From positions 62,001 to 126,000 of the forward strand of contig JAFRHO010000009.1 in NCBI GenBank assembly GCA_017433245.1: a stretch of DNA of 64,000 bases, written 5' to 3'. Of the stretch, positions 56,678 through 64,000 are shown in pieces (position 1 is the first letter of the stretch; every line of letters begins with the position of its first letter). Position numbers and translations under genes: made by a program. Under the pieces are notes generated by a model. That model worked only from the letters and a program-made list of their open reading frames with translations, did not search any database and was not told the DNA's origin. The stretch comes from Candidatus Saccharimonadota bacterium (GTDB lineage Bacteria > Patescibacteriota > Saccharimonadia > Saccharimonadales > Saccharimonadaceae).

Positions 56678-58390
56678 GAAATTAACTGGATATTTGCGCC
56701 AACGTAGAGAGTCTGCGGTAGTGGATTGGTCTTGACCTGTACCACCCATTTTACGATCTAGGTAAGAGAAACCTCCGACTCTGTTGGCGGCATCTGCTTC
56801 GCTTTGTCCTATATCACCTGTACTAGTATTGCCTAGTGGTATTTGCCAGCCAGTTGGGCAGATGGATGTAGTGTTATGGTCTCCACTTGAGTAGGCAGTA
56901 GTGTCTGCAATAGCGGCGTGCCAGGTATAGTAATTACCGTAACTGTACATACCAGCATTAGATGTGCTATTAGTGCTGCTATTGGCGGTTGGGTTTTGTG
57001 GACGGTCTGATTCAGTGGTTGGAGTGTTTACGTTATTGTATCTTGGCATACGATAGGCAGCATTACTAGTACCAATGTTTATAGTGTCATTGCTGCCATC
57101 ATTACTATAAAGGGTATTTGCAGAGTAAGTTGAATTGAATTTATTTGCTGTTTCGGCGTCGGCCAGACCAGAGAAGTTACCATAAGTGGCGCTTGTACCA
57201 TAGCCTTGAGCCAGAGCACCAGTGGAATTGTCACTATTGGTGCTTTCTAATCTTAAGTTTTCAATCATCCAACATTTACCGTCAGCCAGTTTAGCAATAG
57301 CGTAGGTTTCGTTATCACGCTGATCGGTGAGGGCAGAGACGCTGGCAAGGTTAGCAGTACCATCAGTAGGGGCAGTGGTGAGGTTAGAACAGACAGATGC
57401 TACTTTACTAGTGTCTTGAAGATTACCTTGTGATTTAACCCATACAGCATAGAGTGATAAACCTTTACCTTCACCAGTATAAATAGATGTATCAGGAATA
57501 GATAAGTCTTCTTGTGGACCATAGAAGTGGGCTTCATTATTAGTAGCATAGTCAAACTTATCGGACCAACCAGCGAAACCGTAACCCGTTCTACTGAAGT
57601 TAGAGGCGAGAAGTGTAACAGTGGAGGCTACGTCTTGACAGCCCATAGTACCTTCAGCATTACTTGCATTGGCATAGTAGCAGATTTTACCAGAGGCTGA
57701 GGTTTGGGGTTGGGCTGGTACATCATTATATGGATGCACCATAGTGTATTTAACTTGACCTACATAAATATCGGCAGCTTGGTTTGAGGCGATGTAGGCG
57801 GCATAGGTGGTTTCTAGTTTTACACCTAATGTAGTGTCGGTAGCAGAGGAACCGGTATTGGCTTTGTATTGTGCAACCTTAGTATAGGTTGCTGGTACTG
57901 CAATCCAGTTATCATAGTTTGTTGTAATAGTAAGGTTTTCTGGATTATAAGTTATTGGATCTCCTGAACCTGGGTTAGTTATTTTAGTCAGTTTCATAGA
58001 CCAATTTGACGAAGTATCTCCTGATACATAAGCTTTAGTAGCGATAGTACCATTGGTGTTTGTACCGACTAGTTTAGTATGGTTTTCTCCTTCATATTGA
58101 TTACCAGTATAGCCTATAGCATAAATGGAGAAGCCATTATCATCATTACATATAGCAGTTAGGGTAGTCTTTCCAATACCATTCTCATATTCACTACCGC
58201 TTGCTCCGGAATAGGTACCTGGATTTAATGTAGCAGTATGAGTAATACCGGTACCACTCATAGTGCAGGCAACTGGAACAGTTAGCTCTACTGTGTCTAT
58301 GACTTCAGTGTCTGCGGAGACAATGTTTGAAGATAGAGCCATGCCACTAAGCACGGTTGTGGCTAATAGTATGTGTATGGTCTTGTTCAT
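56486..58390 (-). CDS. Secreted surface protein 3 with variable-region-like C-terminus
   Basis: 634 aa, third member of the surface family. Signal peptide (HILLATTVLSGMALSSNIVSA, ~5-26), TATLNPGTYSGASGSEY domain, TKVAQYKANTGSS segment, InlB-like repeat (TGYGFAGWSDKFDY...LSLYAVW) and a FISUMP-like domain. Its last 64 residues are the GC-rich cassette shared with the protein at 15875 (22 of 64 residues differ, no gaps). The minus-strand TGCTAAAAT ends 6 nt before the ATG (leaderless). It sits where the rest of the spc operon would be expected. Confidence 0.85.
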   Translation of the reverse strand: MNKTIHILLATTVLSGMALSSNIVSADTEVIDTVELTVPVACTMSGTGITHTATLNPGTYSGASGSEYENGIGKTTLTAICNDDNGFSIYAIGYTGNQYEGENHTKLVGTNTNGTIATKAYVSGDTSSNWSMKLTKITNPGSGDPITYNPENLTITTNYDNWIAVPATYTKVAQYKANTGSSATDTTLGVKLETTYAAYIASNQAADIYVGQVKYTMVHPYNDVPAQPQTSASGKICYYANASNAEGTMGCQDVASTVTLLASNFSRTGYGFAGWSDKFDYATNNEAHFYGPQEDLSIPDTSIYTGEGKGLSLYAVWVKSQGNLQDTSKVASVCSNLTTAPTDGTANLASVSALTDQRDNETYAIAKLADGKCWMIENLRLESTNSDNSTGALAQGYGTSATYGNFSGLADAETANKFNSTYSANTLYSNDGSNDTINIGTSNAAYRMPRYNNVNTPTTESDRPQNPTANSSTNSTSNAGMYSYGNYYTWHAAIADTTAYSSGDHNTTSICPTGWQIPLGNTSTGDIGQSEADAANRVGGFSYLDRKMGGTGQDQSTTADSLRWRKYPVNFVYSGYVYSGSVNPRGSYVYYWSSTAYSSYYAYNLYLGPSYVYPGTLDGNKYYGRAIRCVAPGA

Positions 58391-58396
58391 AATGAT

Positions 58397-58405
58397 ATTT
58401 TAGCA
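58397..58405 (-). promoter_or_regulatory. Extended -10 promoter of surface protein 3 (leaderless)
   Basis: TGCTAAAAT on the minus strand, 6 nt before the ATG. Confidence 0.68.
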
Positions 58406-58470
58406 TAGTTTTTATGGTTTGGATGAAAAAACTTGTGGTTTGGGTCAGATAAGGCTGAAGTTGAAACAAG

Positions 58471-58506
58471 ATTCTATTGCTTTGTTTAAGCAATAGAATC
58501 TTTTTG
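58471..58506 (+). terminator. Strong hairpin with T-run
   Basis: AGATTCTATTGCTT / AAGCAATAGAATCT, 5-nt loop, TTTTTG after it on the plus strand. No plus-strand gene precedes it, so it may end a short RNA divergent from surface protein 3. Confidence 0.65.
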
Positions 58507-58629
58507 TTTTTCTAAGGGGTGATAGTTGTTTTGCTTTTGGTATTATCCTTATGCTGTTATTTGGGGTTGTAATTATTGTGTGATTATATATTATGATGGC
58601 GGGTTGGAGAAGATTAGTTTACGAGTCAT

Positions 58630-58770
58630 ATAGATTCCCCTCTGTGTGAGCGAACTTCCGTGCGGTGAGTTCGCCCCGGAAAGGGGGGATTTATACGTGA
58701 CAATTCTAGATAGTCTAGGCAAACCTCCCCGAGGCCAAGTTAACCAAAACAAACACTTACAGGAGGAAGT
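58630..58770 (+). promoter_or_regulatory. Structured leader of the 34-aa gene
   Basis: A nested hairpin pairs ATTCCCC with GGGGGGAT and, inside, GCGAACT with AGTTCGC (58631-58692). The AGGAGG RBS follows at 58761. The promoter is not clear; AT-rich TATATT/TATGAT boxes lie near 58585-58596. Confidence 0.5.
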
Positions 58771-58875
58771 ATGGAGATAGAGATCGAATTTAGATTTAAA
58801 CTCATACGTAAACCGAAAACTAAAAAAATTACTGTCGCTATTGAAAGCGAACAGCAACTATTCCCTAACCGGTAG
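58771..58875 (+). CDS. 34-aa small protein
   Basis: MEIEIEFRFKLIRKPKTKKI... ends QQLFPNR. The ATG follows a perfect AGGAGG at 4-nt spacing. Alternating charged and hydrophobic residues suggest a beta-rich peptide; no signal or membrane helix. Flanked by a structured leader and two hairpins downstream. Unknown family; the RBS makes translation likely. Confidence 0.55.
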   Translation: MEIEIEFRFKLIRKPKTKKITVAIESEQQLFPNR

Positions 58876-58932
58876 GGTTCTAGGTCCCTACCACCTGCTA
58901 CCATTATATATGATGGTAGCAGGTTCCGCAAG
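58874..58932 (+). terminator. Tandem hairpins after the 34-aa gene
   Basis: GGTAGGG / CCCTACC, then ACCTGCTACCAT / ATGGTAGCAGGT (12-bp stem). The second lacks an immediate T-run (TTTTT occurs 7-12 nt later), so it is a weak terminator or a stability element. Confidence 0.55.
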
Positions 58933-58988
58933 TGGTTTTTGGTGGATGCTTCTGAAGGCGCTTATCGTTGCCTCTGTTTGACAGGCAT

Positions 58989-58997
58989 GATATAATG
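58989..58997 (+). promoter_or_regulatory. Extended -10 promoter of the giant adhesin
   Basis: TGATATAAT. The TTGACA at 58978-58983 is only 7 nt away and cannot be its -35. Leader ~22 nt with a GAAGGAG RBS. Confidence 0.7.
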
Positions 58998-59025
58998 GCG
59001 GCAATATTTAAGCGAAGGAGTTATT

Positions 59026-62000
59026 TTGAAAACACTAAAAAACCTCTTAAAACAGGTAGTGAGTATATCATTAATACCTCTGCTTGTTATTGGCGGTCTT
59101 CCGCTAGAAATAAACAACGTATTTGCAGCTGAGGGAGATGATGTTCCTCCTACTGTTGTAACCGAAGATGCGCCGGTACACAGTAAAACGCTTACGTCTA
59201 ATGGTGATGGGACATATACTATTGCTCTTAGCGTAACTGGCTCTAGAGAAAGTAGCGAGACTACGAGTGCTTCGAAGGCTAACGTTATTCTAGTTGTCGA
59301 TACTTCTAATTCGATGAATGGCAGTAGCGGTGAAACTAATGCATCTGGTCAGCCTATTTCAAGGATTGCTGCAGAAAAAGATGCCCTAACCAAAGACGAC
59401 GGCATCATTGATAAACTTCTTGCTCAAAATGTTCCTGGTGATTCTGTGAGATCTGATATTATCGAGGTTGCCGTGGTAAACTTTGGCACTGAAGGACATA
59501 CTGCTCAAACATGGACCACGAATGGGACTACTTTGAAAAATACTATTAATGGTCTGACGACTTCGACTGGTACTAACTGGGAGGGTGCTCTTCAGATTGC
59601 GAAAGATCTTGCCGATGCAAAAAAGCAAGTACAGCCAAATGAGGATATTTATGTTATCTTTCTAACCGACGGTGAGCCAACGACTGATGAAACTCGCGCT
59701 CGGAACAACCATAACGTTAATACGAAATATGATGAAGAATGGGGATATGCCAGCGATGATGCGAGAGCTATTGTTTCGGCTGGGTATACCTTCTATGGTC
59801 TCTTTACTTGGGGTAGCTCGAGTAACAGTTCAGGTTTTTCGCAGCCTCCTTCTGCTTTTCTCAAAAGTTTAGTCCAATATGCGTATACTGGAACTGGATC
59901 TTATAATAGTTCCCTAAGTTCAGATTATGCTGAATACTACACTAACGCAAGTAGTACTACTTCGCTCATTAATGCGTTAAGCCAAATTGTTCATAATATT
60001 ACTACCGGTGTGGGTTATACTAATGTTGAATTAGAAGATGGTGTCACGGCGATGACTGCTTCTAGTGTTAAAGCTTCAGCTGGTGGTAAAGTAACCGGTC
60101 TTAAGTATTATCGCTCTGGCGGCTCTTACAGTTCAACCGCTAATAATGGTCTTGGCGAAGAATGGACTGATGCTCCTGAGGCAACTATCAACGCGAACAA
60201 TGAAGTAGATTGGAACCTTGGTGATTTGGTTCTCGAAAATGGTGTGACGTATACTGTAACGTTTGTTGTTTGGCCAAAGCAATCATCGCTTGATTTGGTT
60301 GCAGATTTGAATAATGGCATCATATCTTATGATAGCCTTACTGTCTCTCAGAAATCGCAAATTAAGCATATTGGTGATAAATATGCACTTAAAACTAATA
60401 CCGATTCTCCTACTCTTACCTATTCAACAATTACTACTACTACCGTAGATGGCGTTCCTACTTCCGTTACATCCGATCCGACTACTGTCGATATTGAGAA
60501 TCCTGACCCTGTTAATCTTTCTGAAGCTAAATTGGCTCTTGAAAAGAAATGGGAAGATTCTCTTGATCCAACTCAACGCGAAGAAGTTGGTGGTGAAGTG
60601 ACGCTTAATCTTCTTATGGACGGTAAACCATATGAGATTAAAGTCGGCGATACTTTGACAGACAAAATTCTTCTTACCGAAACTAGTGATTGGAAGATTG
60701 ATCCTGGTATTAGCGTGGCTCCCGGTCTTATGGTTGCAGAAAACAGTGTCGCTTACGATCCTAATGCACCTCAGGTATCCTACGGTGGCGTAACGTATGC
60801 CATTCTTGAGGCTGGCCATGAGTATACATTTGAGGAAAAAGGTATCAATAACCACTTCGAGCTCACATCCTATATCCACCATCCAATGAAAATCGGTAAT
60901 GCGGTTAAAGACGTCTTTTTTAGCCGCGATGCTGATGGTAATATTACCGGCATTGAAAGGATTGAAGATCTTGATACGCTTTCTGCTACGAATACGTTGA
61001 AAGGCGGTATTAATATCGAAAAGAAAGTGGTCGACAAAGATAATAAGCCAGTTGACACCAACGATACTTTTGAAATTAAAGTGCATCTTCTTGACAACGA
61101 GGGGGAACCGTATAGTTATGATTACCGTATTTATTATGGCGAGAAGAATCCAGAATATGAATCACATAAAGTATATGATGCTGAAGGTAATTTGAGATTT
61201 AGCCGTAGTGATCATATTTTCGGTGAAGGTACTTTGACCGAGACTCTTTATGTTGGTGACACTATCCGTATTGTTAACGTAGATGCTGGTGTACAGTATC
61301 GTGTTGAAGAAACTGCAAAAAACGGCTACGAGGCAACGCCTACTATTACTTATAAAGAGGCATATGGTACTGAAGCTTCAGGGGATGCTACGGAGGCAGA
61401 AGAGGAAGGCTACTATCTGGTCTCCGGTAACACGGCTTCGTCTGTTACTGTGACTAATAAATTCCTCAATGAGACAACCAAGGTTGATTTTAAAAAGACT
61501 TGGTATGATGCGGATGGAAATGTATTAAGCGGAAAGACTCTTCCTGGCAGCATAACCGTCGAACTATTTAAGAAAGGAGCCGATGGTAAGGAAGTTTCAA
61601 CTGGTGAAACTAGGACAGCTACTGCCGAAACTGACTGGAAGGCTTCGTTTAAGGATTTGCCTAAATATGACAATGGCGCCACGATTGTTTATTCGATTAA
61701 GGAAAGTGCGATTGATGGTGCTACCTATAATGATGAGTTGAAAGCTTTCTTCGAATTTGATTCTGAACAAAACAACGGCAAGAATGCTGTTGTAGGTAAA
61801 TGGACTTGGAAGGTGAAGACCCTTGAAGATTATATTCTTGAAAACACCTGGACGCCGGCAACTGAATCTGTCAGTGGTTTAACCAGCTTTAGTATTAAAA
61901 AGATTGATGCATCAACGAAGAAGCCACTTGAGGGTGCTACGTTTGAACTTAAACTCAGCGATGGTACGACAATCTCTAAAACCACTGATAAGAATGGTGA

Positions 62001-64000
62001 AGCGACCTTTGATAAACTTGATGCCGGTGAGTATTCGCTTAAGGAAACGGTTGCTCCTTCTGATTATCAAGCTATTTTGACTGAGCCAACTATTGTAATC
62101 ACCAAGACTAAAAAACTAAACCAAGTGGATCTTGCTAATTTAAATAATATATATGAATATATCTTTTCGATTTCTGCTGCAAATGTGGCTGGGTATACTT
62201 ATGATACTAATAGTCGTATATATACAGTGAAAAATGAGGCGATTCCTTATATCGATGTTCCTGCTTCTAAAGTCTGGAAGGATGGTGAGAACCGCGATGG
62301 CCTACGAAAGAATTATGCAAATTATTATGTGGCAGTGAGGAATAATAGTGGTAAGTATGTGGCGTACGAAAAACTAGCGCTTGAGGATAAGGATGACTAT
62401 AGTTTTGAGCATTTGCCGACAAAGACCGTGAATGGTGAGGCGATTACTTACGAGATTGTAGAGGCGTCTACTTGTAGCGGTAGTGGCAATAGTATTCAAT
62501 GTACCGAGTTTAAGGGTGATAAGAAGTATAGTGTGTCGATCGAGAATGGTGTAATTACGAATACGTATGAGCCGGAAAAGAAGAAACTGACGATAAAGAA
62601 AACTTGGGATGTATCGGCCGGGACTTTGCCAACTTCTAATCCTTCATTTATCATGGTTGAATTATCAAACGATCAAGGCGATGAACCTCAAACGATTCGT
62701 TTGGAAGGTACTGGCTATGGCGAGTGGACTTCTGATGAGATTTCGGTGTATGTTTATGCAAACCAGGGTAAAACTGTAACTTATCAAGCTACGGAACTCG
62801 GAATTGATGCTGCAAATAACTTGAGTAAAGATAATGATTATACATTATATATTTATAATGGAGAAGTTCTAGAAGGTAAGTGGGTGGCTACTTCTGATGG
62901 GCTTGAAGTGACCAATACTTGGACGCCGGTAAACGAAAAGATCGTGTATGAAGGTGCCGATAAGTTTACGATTAAGAAGATTGATGAAGACGGTGAAGCG
63001 ATGTCTGGTGTGACTTTCACGGTGAATGGGAAGGATAAGAAGACCGATAAGAATGGCGAGATTGAAGTTGCTGTGCCGATTTCAGAGGATGAGAAGACGG
63101 ATAATATAGAGATTAAAGTTAAAGAGAAGGAAACTCTGGACGGATATGATTTAGTAGACGGTTCGGCGACGATAGCAGTAACTTGTACTAGTGAATTAAC
63201 TAAGAAGGACGAAACGACTCTGACGAATACTTATACGAAGACTTGTACTTTCAAGAAGAGCGGTGGTAGTGATTATGTGTGGAATAATTCAGAGAAAACA
63301 TTGGTGGTGACGAATAATCGAAGTTTGGCGGCGTCGCTTGTAATTCGGAAGAAGATTAGTGGCGTGACGGCGGAGGCGCTGAAGAATAATGGTTTGAAGT
63401 TTACTTTGACTGGGCCGGATGATTTTAAGACGCAAGAGATTTCATTTGATGACTTTAAGGAAGTATCTGGTGGCGTGTATGAATACACGGTGCCTGGTAG
63501 AATTCCGACCGGTGAATATAAGGTAGTGGAATCTGGCGCAGAGTTTGATGGTTCACTCACATTGACGGTGACGGGTGATAATAATGTGGCGAAGGATGTT
63601 GAGAAGGACGATGAGGCGGAGTTTGAGATTACGAACAGTTATGAAAAGATTCGGGATGTACATTATAAGGTAAAGAAGATTTGGGATGATAATGACAATC
63701 AGGATGGAAAGCGACCAGAGAAACTTACTATTACATTGATGCGTAAGGGTTCTGGTAAGGCTGAGTCTTACCGAACGGTGGATCTAACGGATGATAAGTT
63801 AGAACACGAATGGACAGATTTGCCACGGGCGGATGAAAATGCTGTGGAATATACTTATTCGGTAGTAGAAGAAGACATAGCTGATTACGATTCGGATGGT
63901 GGTAAGATGGTGGGTGATGTATTCACCTTCACGAATAAGCATGAGCCGGTGACAAAGGAACTTACGTTTAAGAAAGTTTGGAACGTATCGGGTGATAGGT
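59026..64000 (+). CDS. Giant adhesin: vWA domain plus repeated Cna-B domains, 3'-truncated by window edge
   Basis: At least 1658 aa, still open at the right edge. A TTG start follows AAGGAG at 5-nt spacing. Signal peptide KTLKNLLKQVVSISLIPLLV...VFAAEG, then a von Willebrand A domain (~85-325) with MIDAS residues VVDTSNSMNG and FLTDGEPTTDE. The rest is a series of Cna-B/SpaA-like beta domains (for example FSIKKIDASTKKPLEGATFELKL, FTIKKIDEDGEAMSGVTFTV, KVKKIWDDNDNQDGKRPEKLTITL, LTFKKVWNVSGDR). Such domains usually form Lys-Asn isopeptide bonds. It resembles pilus-tip or host-binding adhesins; any cell-wall anchor lies outside the window. Confidence 0.93.
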   Translation, partial: MKTLKNLLKQVVSISLIPLLVIGGLPLEINNVFAAEGDDVPPTVVTEDAPVHSKTLTSNGDGTYTIALSVTGSRESSETTSASKANVILVVDTSNSMNGSSGETNASGQPISRIAAEKDALTKDDGIIDKLLAQNVPGDSVRSDIIEVAVVNFGTEGHTAQTWTTNGTTLKNTINGLTTSTGTNWEGALQIAKDLADAKKQVQPNEDIYVIFLTDGEPTTDETRARNNHNVNTKYDEEWGYASDDARAIVSAGYTFYGLFTWGSSSNSSGFSQPPSAFLKSLVQYAYTGTGSYNSSLSSDYAEYYTNASSTTSLINALSQIVHNITTGVGYTNVELEDGVTAMTASSVKASAGGKVTGLKYYRSGGSYSSTANNGLGEEWTDAPEATINANNEVDWNLGDLVLENGVTYTVTFVVWPKQSSLDLVADLNNGIISYDSLTVSQKSQIKHIGDKYALKTNTDSPTLTYSTITTTTVDGVPTSVTSDPTTVDIENPDPVNLSEAKLALEKKWEDSLDPTQREEVGGEVTLNLLMDGKPYEIKVGDTLTDKILLTETSDWKIDPGISVAPGLMVAENSVAYDPNAPQVSYGGVTYAILEAGHEYTFEEKGINNHFELTSYIHHPMKIGNAVKDVFFSRDADGNITGIERIEDLDTLSATNTLKGGINIEKKVVDKDNKPVDTNDTFEIKVHLLDNEGEPYSYDYRIYYGEKNPEYESHKVYDAEGNLRFSRSDHIFGEGTLTETLYVGDTIRIVNVDAGVQYRVEETAKNGYEATPTITYKEAYGTEASGDATEAEEEGYYLVSGNTASSVTVTNKFLNETTKVDFKKTWYDADGNVLSGKTLPGSITVELFKKGADGKEVSTGETRTATAETDWKASFKDLPKYDNGATIVYSIKESAIDGATYNDELKAFFEFDSEQNNGKNAVVGKWTWKVKTLEDYILENTWTPATESVSGLTSFSIKKIDASTKKPLEGATFELKLSDGTTISKTTDKNGEATFDKLDAGEYSLKETVAPSDYQAILTEPTIVITKTKKLNQVDLANLNNIYEYIFSISAANVAGYTYDTNSRIYTVKNEAIPYIDVPASKVWKDGENRDGLRKNYANYYVAVRNNSGKYVAYEKLALEDKDDYSFEHLPTKTVNGEAITYEIVEASTCSGSGNSIQCTEFKGDKKYSVSIENGVITNTYEPEKKKLTIKKTWDVSAGTLPTSNPSFIMVELSNDQGDEPQTIRLEGTGYGEWTSDEISVYVYANQGKTVTYQATELGIDAANNLSKDNDYTLYIYNGEVLEGKWVATSDGLEVTNTWTPVNEKIVYEGADKFTIKKIDEDGEAMSGVTFTVNGKDKKTDKNGEIEVAVPISEDEKTDNIEIKVKEKETLDGYDLVDGSATIAVTCTSELTKKDETTLTNTYTKTCTFKKSGGSDYVWNNSEKTLVVTNNRSLAASLVIRKKISGVTAEALKNNGLKFTLTGPDDFKTQEISFDDFKEVSGGVYEYTVPGRIPTGEYKVVESGAEFDGSLTLTVTGDNNVAKDVEKDDEAEFEITNSYEKIRDVHYKVKKIWDDNDNQDGKRPEKLTITLMRKGSGKAESYRTVDLTDDKLEHEWTDLPRADENAVEYTYSVVEEDIADYDSDGGKMVGDVFTFTNKHEPVTKELTFKKVWNVSGDR

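Noticed and set aside
58978-58997. TTGACA as -35 for the giant adhesin
   Set aside because: Only 7 nt from TATAAT; incompatible with a normal spacer.
1-64000. UGA recoding as in Gracilibacteria/Absconditabacteria
   Set aside because: RF2 is present and genes such as arcA end at TGA with no homologous read-through; the standard code fits.
1-64000. CRISPR array, insertion sequence with transposase, prophage
   Set aside because: No regularly spaced repeats, no transposase, integrase or phage structural genes seen on either strand.

Overview
The window looks like a chromosome segment of a Patescibacteria/CPR bacterium, most likely Candidatus Saccharibacteria (TM7). The grounds are short intergenic gaps, reduced gene content, an arginine deiminase plus YfcC-type antiporter pair (an ADI system is known in mammal-associated Saccharibacteria), eukaryote-type GlyRS, a ribosomal operon missing several usual members, and large adhesins. 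The standard code is used: an RF2 with the SPF motif is present and many genes end in TGA. The assignment is inference; no 16S rRNA is in the window.

Layout. 1-3.3 kb: arginine deiminase (cut by the left edge), a possible 47-aa gene and the antiporter. 3.3-10.8 kb: gpmI, galU, two paralogous membrane-anchored proteins, CIRCE-controlled clpC-clpP, rnhA. 10.9-17.8 kb: two paralogous surface proteins (InlB-like repeat plus FISUMP-like C-terminus) around tyrS, a Trm11-like methyltransferase and rpmA. 18-28.7 kb: an LPG-synthase-like membrane protein, xseAB, a sensorless histidine kinase and lone receiver, recO, glyS, ppa, an ABC exporter, hisS. 28.7-32.7 kb: an accessory stretch around tRNA-Val, tRNA-Lys and tRNA-Phe with direct repeats, a partial tRNA duplication, an MFS trio and an orphan gene. 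32.7-49.3 kb: rarA, a DsbA/CPTC membrane redox pair, an Rpf-like muralytic protein, rsmA, serS, hpf, secA, an M16 peptidase, murD-dus, an archaemetzincin-like protease, prfB and orphan genes. 49.3-56.1 kb: a ribosomal operon from L3 to S8 with a structured leader. 56.1-64 kb: a 242-bp inverted-repeat element, a third surface paralog, a 34-aa gene with a structured leader, and a giant vWA/Cna-B adhesin that runs off the right edge.

Four cross-cutting signals stand out. (i) Two of the three surface paralogs share a GC-rich C-terminal cassette whose differences fall mostly at AAC-type codons, as expected for the variable region of a diversity-generating retroelement (no reverse transcriptase or template repeat is in the window). 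(ii) A family of ~92-117-bp palindromic elements sits in frame inside three housekeeping genes; the core is shared, but the outermost arms are specific to each locus and still self-complementary. (iii) About twenty genes have a -10 box, usually extended (TGnTATAAT), ending only 6-9 nt before the start codon, which implies widespread leaderless mRNAs. (iv) Several orphan genes, each with its own promoter, have structured leaders.
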